A program made the translations under genes and the position numbers. From NCBI GenBank assembly GCA_947303855.1, contig CAMYZO010000015.1, positions 1 through 46,036 on the forward strand: a stretch of 46,036 nucleotides of DNA, in the 5' to 3' direction. A model generated the notes under the pieces. That model was not told the DNA's origin, ran no database searches, and was given only the letters and a program-made list of their open reading frames with translations. The DNA is from an uncultured Prevotellaceae bacterium (GTDB taxonomy: Bacteria; Bacteroidota; Bacteroidia; Bacteroidales; Bacteroidaceae). Positions 34,832-42,836 of this stretch are shown here, piece after piece (positions within the stretch are counted from its first letter, which is position 1; the number at the start of each line of letters is the position of its first letter).

Positions 34832-35866
34832 ATAGCGGACCTCACACTCAACGTTCAGACCTGCCAGCAACTTCTTCACGTCATCGGCATTGTTGTCAGC
34901 AGAGAGACGGATGCGAACGGGCACACGCTGCTCTACCTTCACGAAGTTGCCAGTAGCATTATCCACAGGCACGTGCGAGAAGGCGCTGCCAGTACCAGCG
35001 GCAATCGACTCCACCTCACCCTGGAACACCACGTCAGGGATGGCGTCGGCCTCGAACTCTACCTTGTTGCCAACGGCTATGTGCTTCATCTGCGTCTCAC
35101 GGTAGTTGGCCACTACCCACACCTGATTGTCGTCTACGATGCGAGCCAACAGCTGTCCGGGCTGTACCAACTGCCCCTCGTGGATATCCTTCTTCGACAT
35201 CACACCGTCGCAGGTGGCCACGATGACTGTATAGCTCAGGTTCAGGCGCGCCAGATTCACGGCAGCCTCGGCTACTGATGCGCCAGCATGCGTCTGCGAG
35301 AGTCGCTGAGCCTGTTCGTTCTGCACGAGGGCTGTGCTCTGCTTCTGCTGTGCGGCTTGATCATAGCGGGCTTTGGCTGCCTCGTAGCGTGCACGGGCAT
35401 TATCATACTGCTGACGGGTTACGGCATCCTTCTCCAACAGAGCTGCAAAACGCTCGTAGTCGGCCTTGGCGTTATTCATATTTACACGTGCCTCCTCGAT
35501 ACCAGCTGAAGCCACACGCACATTGCTGGCTGTGGTGTTCATGCCTGCGCTAACAGCTGATGCACCAGAGCGCGAACCCTTCAGATTAGCCTCGGCCTGA
35601 GCCAGTTGCAACTGATACTCGGCATCCTCGATAATCACCAGTGTATCGCCTTTCTTCACGTGCTGGAAGTCCTCAAAACGAATCTCCTTGATAAATCCAC
35701 CCACACGGGCATTCAACGGTGTAATGTGGCGCTGCACCTGTGCATCGTCGGTCCACTCCTTGCTGCCAAGGTGCAGAAAACGGCTGCACACATAGCCCAA
35801 TGCCAGCAAAACAACTACGATAATAACGACGTTATATGTTCTCTTTATATTCTTTTGATTGATCAT
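34829..35866 (-). CDS. HlyD/EmrA-family membrane fusion protein
   Basis: Inner-membrane-anchored adaptor, 345 residues. One N-terminal transmembrane helix (VVIIVVVLLALGYVCS), lipoyl half DDAQVQRHITPLNARVGGFIKEI, a long coiled-coil hairpin rich in Ala/Gln/Arg (about 95-210), second lipoyl half YTVIVATCDGVMSKKDIHEG, and a barrel containing VANYRETQMKHIAVGNKVEF. Its start overlaps the TolC stop by 4 bases (ATGA). Confidence 0.93.
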   Translation of the reverse strand: MINQKNIKRTYNVVIIVVVLLALGYVCSRFLHLGSKEWTDDAQVQRHITPLNARVGGFIKEIRFEDFQHVKKGDTLVIIEDAEYQLQLAQAEANLKGSRSGASAVSAGMNTTASNVRVASAGIEEARVNMNNAKADYERFAALLEKDAVTRQQYDNARARYEAAKARYDQAAQQKQSTALVQNEQAQRLSQTHAGASVAEAAVNLARLNLSYTVIVATCDGVMSKKDIHEGQLVQPGQLLARIVDDNQVWVVANYRETQMKHIAVGNKVEFEADAIPDVVFQGEVESIAAGTGSAFSHVPVDNATGNFVKVEQRVPVRIRLSADNNADDVKKLLAGLNVECEVRY

Positions 35867-37206
35867 AATGTACCAGAAATAAATTTAAGTTTGTAATATG
35901 CGTAGACGATATTGATGCGGGCGTCTACTTCCTGCAATTCGGCGTTCAGCCGGATGTTCGAGGCATCCAGCATGTCGGTAATCAGCGCCAACTGGTTCAG
36001 GTAGCGTTCGTTCACCACCTCATAGTTCTGTCGGGCCAGCTCTACGCTCTTTTTCTGGGTGTCCAGATCTACGTAAGTCTGCTGCCACAGTGTCCAGGCC
36101 TGCTGTATCTGATTGTCCAGACTCTCGGCCACCACCTTCTGCTGTTCTTGACTGCGCAGAACACCCGTCTTAGCCTGGCGCACCTTCTTGTTCTGCTTGA
36201 ACAGCGAACTGAGGTTATAGCGCACGCCTACGCCCACGTACCAATAATTAATGTTCTTGTCGATGGGGGGAATATCGTATGTAAAGGGACCTGAGAAGTT
36301 ATCGGCAGCCACCACAGCCACCTTTGGCAGCAGCTCGCTCTTGGCCAACTTCAGCTGTTGCTCTGCCATCTTGGTAGAGAGTTCCGACTGTTCCATCTGT
36401 GTCGACGATGTGAGGGCAGCCTGCTGCCAGTACTGCATTCCCGCTGACGCGCCTACCCGTAGCCTTTGATTGTCCTTGGCAAAAGCCTGACTGACAATCG
36501 TTGAATCAGGCACGATACTCACCTCGTTTATGCCCAATGTGTTGCACAGCTGATGGTTCAAGATAGCCTGTTGGTCCTGCAGTCGTCTGAGTCCCAATAG
36601 CAGCGTCTCCATCTGCAACTCATAGCGCGTCACGTCGTTCTTCAGCGCCATGCCCTGTTCCTGCTTGGCATGTATATCGTCAATGAGTCTACGGGTAAGT
36701 GCTATGTTCTGCTCGTACACCTGCATGCGGTTCTGAATCTTAAAGAGGTCGAGATACTGTCCTAAGGCCATAAACCGCTGGGCGTTCGATGTAGCCCTCT
36801 GACCTGATACAGCCATATCGCGCTGCAACTCTGCTACACGCATGCCTGCATTCACGGCTCCACCGGCATACACCACCTGCTGCGCCTCGAGCGCAAACGA
36901 GTTGCCAAAGTGGGGTGACGAGAAGCCCTGGGCATTTGTAAAGTCACGATCCATCACCACCACGTTGCCGTTATACGATGCCGACAACGAGGCATTAATA
37001 TCTGGCAGCCGCTGAGCGCGAGCCGCCTCTACACCTTTCTGAGCAAAATCTACGCTTGTCTTCGTTTCCTGAAGAGTCTTGCTGCCCGTTTCTACTAATT
37101 CAAACAGTTCCTTGACTGTCATCGCGCGCTTCTCTTGGGCCCTCACTGGCATCACGCCAACTACGACCATCAGAAGCATAACGCTCCTAAAACTCATAAA
37201 AATCAA
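35863..37206 (-). CDS. TolC-family outer-membrane efflux protein
   Basis: Channel of the EmrAB-like pump, 447 residues, signal peptide ending MPVRAQ (ATG at 37197 is an alternative start). Two coiled-coil repeats are seen, ETKTSVDFAQKGVEAARAQR with LPDINASLSAS, and LDTQKKSVELARQNYEVVNE with RYLNQLALITDML. It is distinct in sequence from the TolC protein at 20293. First gene of the leftward three-gene operon. Confidence 0.92.
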   Translation of the reverse strand: MIFMSFRSVMLLMVVVGVMPVRAQEKRAMTVKELFELVETGSKTLQETKTSVDFAQKGVEAARAQRLPDINASLSASYNGNVVVMDRDFTNAQGFSSPHFGNSFALEAQQVVYAGGAVNAGMRVAELQRDMAVSGQRATSNAQRFMALGQYLDLFKIQNRMQVYEQNIALTRRLIDDIHAKQEQGMALKNDVTRYELQMETLLLGLRRLQDQQAILNHQLCNTLGINEVSIVPDSTIVSQAFAKDNQRLRVGASAGMQYWQQAALTSSTQMEQSELSTKMAEQQLKLAKSELLPKVAVVAADNFSGPFTYDIPPIDKNINYWYVGVGVRYNLSSLFKQNKKVRQAKTGVLRSQEQQKVVAESLDNQIQQAWTLWQQTYVDLDTQKKSVELARQNYEVVNERYLNQLALITDMLDASNIRLNAELQEVDARINIVYAYYKLKFISGTL

Positions 37207-37311
37207 TTAAAAAATGAGGGCTGGTTTTTATCGGCAGCAACACGGGGGAAAACGATGTGTGTTACTACTTGGTCTTTGCCTATTGACGTGCGATTCTTTC
37301 GAAAAGCGCTG

Positions 37312-37319
37312 CAAAGGTA
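37312..37319 (-). promoter_or_regulatory. Promoter -7 box of the tolC-emrA-emrB-like operon
   Basis: TACCTTTG on the minus strand, leaving a leader of about 100 bases. Confidence 0.6.
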
Positions 37320-37435
37320 CGACTTTTTTCGCAAAGTTGTTACTTATATAGCCTCGATTTTTAGCATTGTTTAACGCTCAAATTATTTCTCCGTCCTGTA
37401 ACGCCGCGGACATTTTTTTGCTTCGGAATACAACA

Positions 37436-37621
37436 ATGGAATACGTAAAACTTGGAAAATCTGACCTCAACGTGTCGCGCATCTGCCTCGGCTGCATGGG
37501 CTTTGGCGACTCAACTATCGGACAGCATTCGTGGACGATTAGTGAGGAGCCGACACGTGAGATCATCCGCCGGTCGCTCGACCTTGGTGTAAACTTCTTC
37601 GGCACGGCTATCGGCTATTAG
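37436..37621 (+). pseudogene. Aldo/keto reductase, N-terminal stub
   Basis: MEYVKLGKSDLNVSRICLGC through NFFGTAIGY is the first strand-helix unit of an aldo/keto reductase (normally about 320 residues), cut at 61 residues by a TAG. The conserved catalytic Asp of the DTA motif is Gly here (FGTA). No later part of the gene is present before the GlsB gene. Confidence 0.75.
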
Positions 37622-37656
37622 TTGGGTATCTCAGAGCAATCAGAATGGTTGGTTTG

Positions 37657-37896
37657 TCACTTCTTAAAGAACGAGGCAATCCAGAGAATGGCAACAGCAC
37701 CAATGATGGCCGTGCCAAGCTGGCCTAAAAGACCGCCCCACTGAATGCCCAGTTGGTCAAAGAGCCAACCGCCAAGGGCTCCACCAAACAGACCCAACAC
37801 CAAATTCATGATGAAGCCGAAACCGCCGCCTTTCATCAACTTGCCAGCACAGAAGCCAGCTAAACAACCGATAATAATAGAACCGATAATTCCCAT
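37657..37896 (-). CDS. GlsB/YeaQ/YmgE-type stress-response membrane protein
   Basis: The 79-residue Gly-rich protein has three membrane helices (GIIGSIIIGCLAGFCAGKL; IMNLVLGLFGGALGGWLF; LGTAIIGAVAILWIASFF), the pattern of transglycosylase-associated/GlsB proteins linked to envelope stress. It has its own promoter 42 bases upstream. Confidence 0.9.
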   Translation of the reverse strand: MGIIGSIIIGCLAGFCAGKLMKGGGFGFIMNLVLGLFGGALGGWLFDQLGIQWGGLLGQLGTAIIGAVAILWIASFFKK

Positions 37897-37937
37897 AATT
37901 TCTTGTCTTTGATTACAAATTTTGCTCTTTCAATGCG

Positions 37938-37945
37938 CAAAGGTA
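37938..37945 (-). promoter_or_regulatory. Promoter -7 box for the GlsB-like gene
   Basis: TACCTTTG on the minus strand. Confidence 0.6.
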
Positions 37946-38000
37946 CGCAATTCATTTCATTTTACCAAAGCATTTCGACATTTTTGTCTTATTCTTTATG

Positions 38001-38145
38001 GTGATAAGTTCCTAATTCAAGTGCTGTTGTTCAGACCACCCCTGGCCCCTCCTAACTTAGGAGGGGAAATTAATAGTTCTCCCCCTAAGTTAGGGGGAGT
38101 TAGAGGGGTCTGAACAAGGCAATGATGGGGTTAGGAACTTATCAC
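38001..38145. repeat. MITE-like element with perfect 15-bp terminal inverted repeats
   Basis: GTGATAAGTTCCTAA (38001-38015) is repeated perfectly inverted at 38131-38145. Inside are inverted GTTCAGACC/GGTCTGAAC words and paired CCTAACTTAGG/CCTAAGTTAGG type B stems. No coding capacity. No clear target-site duplication could be seen. It shares its interior with the repeat at 981-1097. Confidence 0.8.
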
Positions 38146-38258
38146 TACACAGAATTCTCTTATCCCTTCTGAATCTTGAAGCGCCCCTCAGAAAATGAAC
38201 AGGTATGGGGGCGGACTACGCAAGTTATGGTGTTGTCTGTTGCTTTAACAAAACAAAT

Positions 38259-38372
38259 TCTACTTCATCGACACCATTATCTATCCTTCCGACACCGGCG
38301 GCCACGACATTTACCGTAGTCTCTCCCCCGATTCTCAAACGAGAAGTAATGTTGACTTTCTGATAATCATAT
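38259..38372 (+). pseudogene. 3' remnant of a second copy of the kinase gene
   Basis: This stretch is about 88-90% identical to 39463-39577, the 3' end and downstream sequence of the kinase-fold gene at 38868. It keeps the C-terminal coding words (FIDTII, PSDTGG) but with a frameshift, and continues through the stop into the same REP-like palindrome. Confidence 0.75.
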
Positions 38373-38399
38373 GCACACGGGGAATCTGTCCCCGTGTGC
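38373..38399. repeat. REP-like palindrome, type A
   Basis: GCACACGGGG, then AATCTGT, then CCCCGTGTGC; nearly perfect palindrome. Confidence 0.75.
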
Positions 38400-38481
38400 T
38401 TTGAAACCGTCTCCGCTGATTATTTTTATAACAATTTGATACTTTTAACAGCAAAAGAGGATAAGATTTAAGAACATTTCG

Positions 38482-38489
38482 TATCTTTG
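38482..38489 (+). promoter_or_regulatory. Promoter -7 box for the DUF2442 gene
   Basis: TATCTTTG, 38 bases before the ATG at 38528. Confidence 0.6.
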
Positions 38490-38527
38490 TACCCGCAAAC
38501 CAATATAAATAAAAGGAGGACACAGAT

Positions 38528-38761
38528 ATGCTTAAAGTTACCGATGTAGATTATGTGAAGGACTACGAGCTGTTACTCACTTTCAGCGACGGCACTCGCA
38601 AGCTCTGCGACCTGAAGCCCTACCTAACAGGCGAGGCTTTCGGAGAGCTTCTTGACCGTGACAAGTTCATCCAGTACGGCCTCACTGGCTACACCATCGA
38701 GTGGGCTAATGGCGCCGACCTTGCCCCCGAGTTTCTGCACGACATAGGACGGGTAGCGTGA
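38528..38761 (+). CDS. DUF2442 domain protein
   Basis: The 77-residue cytoplasmic protein matches the DUF2442 pattern (VTDVDYVKDYELLLTFSDGT, DLKPYLTGEAF, YTIEWANGADLAPEFLHD). DUF2442 proteins commonly accompany DUF4160 proteins as possible toxin-antitoxin-like pairs. No DUF4160 gene is next to this one. A decayed second copy lies at 39873-40010. Confidence 0.9.
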   Translation: MLKVTDVDYVKDYELLLTFSDGTRKLCDLKPYLTGEAFGELLDRDKFIQYGLTGYTIEWANGADLAPEFLHDIGRVA

Positions 38762-38767
38762 ATCGTT

Positions 38768-38833
38768 TCGGGCGGAATCTACCTGTTTTTGGATAGATTT
38801 TGCCCAAAATGTTCGTCCATGTCAAACAATTGT
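38768..38833. repeat. 66-bp hairpin repeat, copy 1
   Basis: Matches 41102-41167 at 63 of 66 positions. The first 38 bases form a hairpin (CGGGCGGAATCTACC against GGATAGATTTxGCCCx). It runs directly into the promoter of the kinase gene. Confidence 0.85.
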
Positions 38834-38835
38834 TG

Positions 38836-38843
38836 TATCTTTG
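38836..38843 (+). promoter_or_regulatory. Promoter -7 box for kinase copy 2
   Basis: TATCTTTG preceded by CAATTGTTG, as before kinase copy 1. Confidence 0.6.
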
Positions 38844-38867
38844 CATCGCAAACGTGTAAAAACGAAG

Positions 38868-39554
38868 ATGAATGGAGATCAGACTGAACGATTATCACAA
38901 GAAGGTGAATGCCGAGAAGTTGGCGAGTGTGACATACTGGAGGCAGCATCCGAAGTCGCGCGAGGAGTCCTTGAAGAGATTGAGGCTCTTGCGGGAACAA
39001 CGGCTTGCAAGGCTGTCCAACTGGTAAGGCTCCGTAAGTGGGCAGAAGAACAGGGCTGCTGGATTAAAGACCGCAGCCTCTTTGGCGACTTCTTTGACAG
39101 AGGTTCCGAGAACGAAGTCTATCTTTCCAAAGACGGAACGGAAATCATCAAGTTGAACGATTTCCGATATTCAGACGATAATCTCACACCTTTCTTCGAA
39201 CGTATTAAGGCACACAATCAGTATTTTCCTGATTGCGCATACAAGATGACAGGCTTTGCAGAGAATAGAGATGGTAATATCTGTGCCGTGCTTGTTCAGC
39301 CTTATATTGATGATGCCCGTCTTGCTACGAAGCAGGAAATCCACGACGAGTTTCTGCGCTTAGGCTTCCTTCCAGAAGACAATGGCGCATACTACTCCAA
39401 TGGGCAGCACGATATCTTTGATGCCGTGGATGGCAATGTGTTGGTAGGTGGCGACGGCCATCTCTACTTCATCGACACCATTATCTTTCCTTCCGACACT
39501 GGCGGCTACGACACCTATCACAGTCTCTCCCCCCGATTCTCAAACGAGAAGTAA
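38868..39554 (+). CDS. Putative polyvalent-protein-type kinase, copy 2
   Basis: The 228-residue product is related in layout to the protein at 30071. Gly-rich loop FDRGSENEVYLSKDG, Lys in TEIIKLNDF, the shared AHNQYFPDCAYKMTGFA segment (compare LHNAYFPETQLTVLGFG), hinge-like VLVQPYI, catalytic-loop-like DIFDAVDGNVLV, and DFG-like FIDTII. The N-terminus (QTERLSQEGECREVGECDIL) is short. A TTG nine codons upstream overlaps the promoter, so ATG at 38868 is preferred. It is flanked by a hairpin repeat, a REP-like element and remnants of copies, suggesting it moves or has been duplicated. Kinase activity is inferred. Confidence 0.65.
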   Translation: MNGDQTERLSQEGECREVGECDILEAASEVARGVLEEIEALAGTTACKAVQLVRLRKWAEEQGCWIKDRSLFGDFFDRGSENEVYLSKDGTEIIKLNDFRYSDDNLTPFFERIKAHNQYFPDCAYKMTGFAENRDGNICAVLVQPYIDDARLATKQEIHDEFLRLGFLPEDNGAYYSNGQHDIFDAVDGNVLVGGDGHLYFIDTIIFPSDTGGYDTYHSLSPRFSNEK

Positions 39555-39577
39555 TGGCGACTTTCTGATAATCGTTT

Positions 39578-39599
39578 GCACACGGGGACTGCCCCCCCC
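39578..39599. repeat. REP-like element, degraded type A
   Basis: GCACACGGGGACTG then a run of C; one arm is decayed. Confidence 0.6.
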
Positions 39600-39668
39600 T
39601 TCTACGAAGAATTTTGGAAAGTTTTCACATTTTTATTCTGAAAGTTTGTCTTGTTCGCGGAAAATGCC

Positions 39669-39872
39669 TATATTTGCAGCGTGTAACTCAAACTCATGGA
39701 ACTTGCTCCAGGTTTCTCGTTTGACTCTGATTCAAAGGTAAAACTCTACGCATAAGGCATGGCCAGGTTCCTGCTGGCCATCACGATGAGGCTTCCGCTC
39801 ATTTCGAGCGACCACAAGTTTCCCTGGTACAGGAAACAGGGGCTTGACCTGATATATAACGGAAAAGAATAG
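39669..39872 (+). pseudogene. Promoter and fragments of a PIN-domain toxin unit
   Basis: A promoter box TATATTTG (39669-39676) leads to a 19-codon frame (39696-39755) of unknown origin. Frame 39759-39872 then encodes RFLLAITMRLPLISSDHKFP and WYRKQGLDLIYN, the C-terminal end of a VapC-like PIN domain as found in Bacteroidales type II toxin-antitoxin systems. The catalytic N-terminal acids are lost, so this is a relic. Confidence 0.6.
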
Positions 39873-40010
39873 GGGAGCGAGGTTTTCGGAGAACTACTTC
39901 TCGACCGTGACAAGTTCATCCAGTATGGCCTCACTGGCTACACTATCGAGTGGGCTAATGGCACCGACCTTGCCCCCGAGTTTCTGCACGACATAGGACG
40001 GGTAGCGTGA
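39873..40010 (+). pseudogene. Remnant of a second DUF2442 gene
   Basis: In frame and about 93% identical to 38633-38761, keeping DRDKFIQYGLTGYTIEWANG and the same C-terminus, but lacking the first 30-odd residues. It is followed by the same GAATCGTTT word as the intact copy and then a REP-like element. Confidence 0.8.
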
Positions 40011-40017
40011 ATCGTTT

Positions 40018-40056
40018 GCACACGGGGACATGCACACGGGGACTGTCCCCCTGTGC
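40018..40056. repeat. REP-like palindrome, type A, with extra half copy
   Basis: GCACACGGGGACAT followed by GCACACGGGGACTGTCCCCC and TGTGC. Confidence 0.75.
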
Positions 40057-40068
40057 TAAAAGCGGATG

Positions 40069-40950
40069 CTATAGGGCTGCAATCTCCTCGGCTGTCAGGC
40101 CGGTGTATTTGGCAATCAGCTCTGCGGTCATGCCGTCAGCCTTCATCTTTCGAGCTGAAGCATAACGTTCCTCAGTACGCCCTTCCTCGCGCCCTTCTTT
40201 GCGTCCTTCCTCGCGCCCCTCAACATGGCCCTTATGATAGCCGCCCTCAACGATACCGCGCTCGTAGTTGACGTAATCCCAGTATCGATCGTAGGCATAA
40301 AGTTCGCTTTCAGAGTAAGCCGACTTCTCGAGTATGCCGAGAGCCTTGCTCGTCTCTGGGTTCTCCAGCAGTTCCTTGGGAGCCTCACTCGTTCCTTTAT
40401 TGATCTCAGTAAGGAACCGCAGCCACAGCACCGCCATCTTCTTCTCCTTGATGGTCTGCGGCTTAAACTTGGGCAGCTCTACAAACACAAACCGCAGCCC
40501 CTCGATGATGCGGTCGGTATGTGCCACGTTCACGATGGCATAGTCGTGGTAGAACTCGTCGGGGCCGGCATTGAATCCGACGTCGTTTATGAGGTTCAGC
40601 GAGTAGACGGGCTGCAACAGCTTATAGTCCTCATTCACATCCAACTGCTTCACCACGGCCTTCGATGCATTGAGTATCACACGCTGCTCGAACTGGTGGT
40701 TCCAGTTCATCTGCATCTCTACGATAAAGTGACGTCCGCCCTTCTCACGGCAGCGCACGTCGACAATCGAGTTTTTCTTCCCAGGATTCTCCGGCACCAG
40801 CTCCGCAGGCAGGTATTCCACATACTCTATCTGCTGTCCCTCGTCGAGGGGCAACAGGGCGTTGAGCAGACTCATCACCAGGTCTGGATGCTCGCCGAAC
40901 ACCTTCTTGAAGGTCAGGTCGGCTTTCGGGTCTAAGTACTTTCCTTTCAT
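40069..40950 (-). CDS. PD-(D/E)XK nuclease family transposase (Rpn-like)
   Basis: The 293-residue protein of the recombination-promoting nuclease/putative transposase group has ADLTFKKVFGEHPDLVMSLLN, then NSIVDVRCREKGGRHFIVEMQM giving the D...E-x-Q nuclease core, and EKKMAVLWLRFLTEIN. The C-terminus has a GREEGRKEGREEG basic/acidic repeat and a short helix domain (MTAELIAKYTGLTAEEIAAL). Such genes are multicopy in Bacteroidales. Whether it moves itself is doubtful. ATG at 40950 is preferred over an upstream in-frame start that overlaps the promoter. Confidence 0.9.
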   Translation of the reverse strand: MKGKYLDPKADLTFKKVFGEHPDLVMSLLNALLPLDEGQQIEYVEYLPAELVPENPGKKNSIVDVRCREKGGRHFIVEMQMNWNHQFEQRVILNASKAVVKQLDVNEDYKLLQPVYSLNLINDVGFNAGPDEFYHDYAIVNVAHTDRIIEGLRFVFVELPKFKPQTIKEKKMAVLWLRFLTEINKGTSEAPKELLENPETSKALGILEKSAYSESELYAYDRYWDYVNYERGIVEGGYHKGHVEGREEGRKEGREEGRTEERYASARKMKADGMTAELIAKYTGLTAEEIAAL

Positions 40951-40972
40951 CGCAATACTCGAAACTTTGGCG

Positions 40973-40980
40973 CAAAGATA
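40973..40980 (-). promoter_or_regulatory. Promoter -7 box for the PD-(D/E)XK transposase gene
   Basis: TATCTTTG on the minus strand, 22 bases before the ATG. Confidence 0.6.
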
Positions 40981-41064
40981 CAAAAAAATCCCGAACCGGC
41001 AAGCGATTCGGGAGAATTTTTACATGAGGGAAACCTATAGAGTCAACCTTCAGCGAGGATGTAT

Positions 41065-41196
41065 GCACAGGGACTGTGTTGAATAAAGCCTTATCTCTGA
41101 ATCGGGCGGAATCTACCTGTTTTTGGATAGATTTCGCCCGAAATGTTCGTTCATGTCAAACAATTGTGAGCACATGGGGACTGTCCCCCTGTGCTC
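41065..41196. repeat. Half REP, hairpin repeat copy 2 and full REP-like palindrome
   Basis: GCACAGGGACTGTG at 41065-41078; the second copy of the 66-bp hairpin repeat at 41102-41167, its stem perfect here (CGGGCG/CGCCCG); and directly joined a type A palindrome at 41168-41196. No kinase promoter or gene follows this copy. Confidence 0.8.
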
Positions 41197-41215
41197 GTTT
41201 TCCCCTGCGCCGTTA

Positions 41216-42784
41216 TTAATTGCCCGTGCGAATGTATTGCAGGGCACGGTCGAGCTGACTGTCAGGGCCGATCCCCTCTTTCCAGGCATCGCTGTCGAGG
41301 GTCACTTCTATGTCGGGGGTAATGCCAATGCCGTCGAGCACCTTGCCGTAGGGGAAGGCGCAGAGGATGGGAATGTAGGCCCATACCGCCGTCTCATTTT
41401 GAACACCCAGTCCGCTGGAGTAGGTCTGCGTATATCCTTCCTGTCCGTCGATGAGGCCGCACAGGCCGCCCCAGGTCCTGGTGCCTACCACCTTGCCGTT
41501 GTCGAGCAACTGGCATCCCAGAGAAGTAAGCTCTGCCATGCTGACCGACTTGCAGTTGGCAAGTACTGCGATGGGTTCCTTCACTACGACATGGTTGCCC
41601 TCATAGGTCTTCATCGTCTGGCTGATTATAGGCGTATAGTCGTAGCGGCCAGGACCGCTCTTCTGCCGGATATCCATTAGGTTGTGGCCTCCTGAGGGCA
41701 ATAGGGCTCCCAACACATACTGGTAGTCATCGGCAATGCCACCGCCATTGCTGCGCAAGTCGATGACGACACCCTTCATCGTGCCGGCTGCGCTCAGTTC
41801 CTGGATCTTGTCGAACCACTTCTGCCAAATCTGCTTCACCTTATCTGCCTTCTTCTTCAGTTCGGGCGATGTATCCAGTATGTCATCCATCTTTTCCTTC
41901 TCAGTGGCAAGCAAATAGAGAGTGAGGCTGAAGCCGTCGATATAGATGTAGGGCACATTGCCGCCCAGTAGTGCATACTTGATGCTAATCGCCATATTGG
42001 CCATATCGGCAGGATATATCTCGGCTCCTTTCACATTCAGATAGCTATAGCGGAGCATCAGTTCGTTGAAGGCTTGTATAGTACCTCCTGTCCCCAACGT
42101 GGGGGCAATCTTCGCAAGATAGTCCAAGGTCTTTTTAAACATCTTTAGTGAATCCAGACGGTCTTTATCCACGGGTGTGAGTCCCCCGTCAAGTGATTTC
42201 TCATCATAGTCTAATGACTTCAATATGATGGCGTTCTTGACATCATCCAAATGGTCGCTGAAGCTGGTGTTGACATTATCCGATTCGGTCACTTTGTTTT
42301 CTCCAGCATTTTTCGTCTCGTAGTATGACAGGTCGGGCTCGAAATCATCGGCTATCTCAAAGTCGGGTCTGTCGGCATTACGAAGGTAGGAGGGGCTACA
42401 TGTGATGAATTTTCCGGTTTTGTGATTCTTCATCTGGAGTGCGAGGTGCCCGTCATGCAGTACGCCGAAGGCCTCATTCATCAGCGCTTTCACGACAGTG
42501 TCGGGAACCGTGTACTGCCCGTCGAGGGCCTTGAAGCGCGGATAGTAGGTGTCATACACCTTGTCCCAATCTACGCCCTGTGAGGCTTCATAGTCCCACA
42601 AACTATAGTTCTGGTCGAGGGCACTCCATAGGATGTTGAACTTAGCGGCAAAGCTCGTGTCGGCTTCCTGGAACACCAAATTGTCATTAAATCCGTAGTT
42701 GTCAAGGACTTCACTCTCTTCGCGGCACGATGCCACCGCCATCAGCAGCAGCGCGGCTGCAAGGATTGTTATCTTGTTTTTCAT
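41216..42784 (-). CDS. S41-family peptidase, lipoprotein
   Basis: Exported C-terminal-processing-like serine protease, 522 residues, lipoprotein leader with Cys in AVASCREE. The N-terminal helical region FNILWSALDQNYSLWDY is typical of Bacteroidetes S41 proteins. The catalytic core has GVVIDLRSNGGG, then NCKSVSMAELTS (nucleophile Ser) and GTRTWGG. No clear PDZ domain is visible; the middle 150 residues are of unclear fold. The frame extends 12 codons upstream, but ATG at 42784 begins the signal peptide. It is co-transcribed with the barrel gene 52 bases upstream. Confidence 0.9.
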   Translation of the reverse strand: MKNKITILAAALLLMAVASCREESEVLDNYGFNDNLVFQEADTSFAAKFNILWSALDQNYSLWDYEASQGVDWDKVYDTYYPRFKALDGQYTVPDTVVKALMNEAFGVLHDGHLALQMKNHKTGKFITCSPSYLRNADRPDFEIADDFEPDLSYYETKNAGENKVTESDNVNTSFSDHLDDVKNAIILKSLDYDEKSLDGGLTPVDKDRLDSLKMFKKTLDYLAKIAPTLGTGGTIQAFNELMLRYSYLNVKGAEIYPADMANMAISIKYALLGGNVPYIYIDGFSLTLYLLATEKEKMDDILDTSPELKKKADKVKQIWQKWFDKIQELSAAGTMKGVVIDLRSNGGGIADDYQYVLGALLPSGGHNLMDIRQKSGPGRYDYTPIISQTMKTYEGNHVVVKEPIAVLANCKSVSMAELTSLGCQLLDNGKVVGTRTWGGLCGLIDGQEGYTQTYSSGLGVQNETAVWAYIPILCAFPYGKVLDGIGITPDIEVTLDSDAWKEGIGPDSQLDRALQYIRTGN

Positions 42785-42836
42785 TGTCGGTTTTCTTCTT
42801 TTTTGTTGTTTACAATTCATGTTCTCTCACTCTCGG

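Noticed and set aside
38841..38867. TTG start for the second kinase-fold gene
   Set aside because: This codon overlaps the promoter -7 box, so it would not be in the mRNA.
39746..39934. 62-codon minus frame
   Set aside because: Lies opposite the PIN and DUF2442 fragments, whose plus frames show clear family similarity.
40225..40935. 236-codon plus frame opposite the PD-(D/E)XK transposase gene
   Set aside because: Antisense shadow with Leu/His/Val-rich composition; the minus frame carries family motifs and a promoter.
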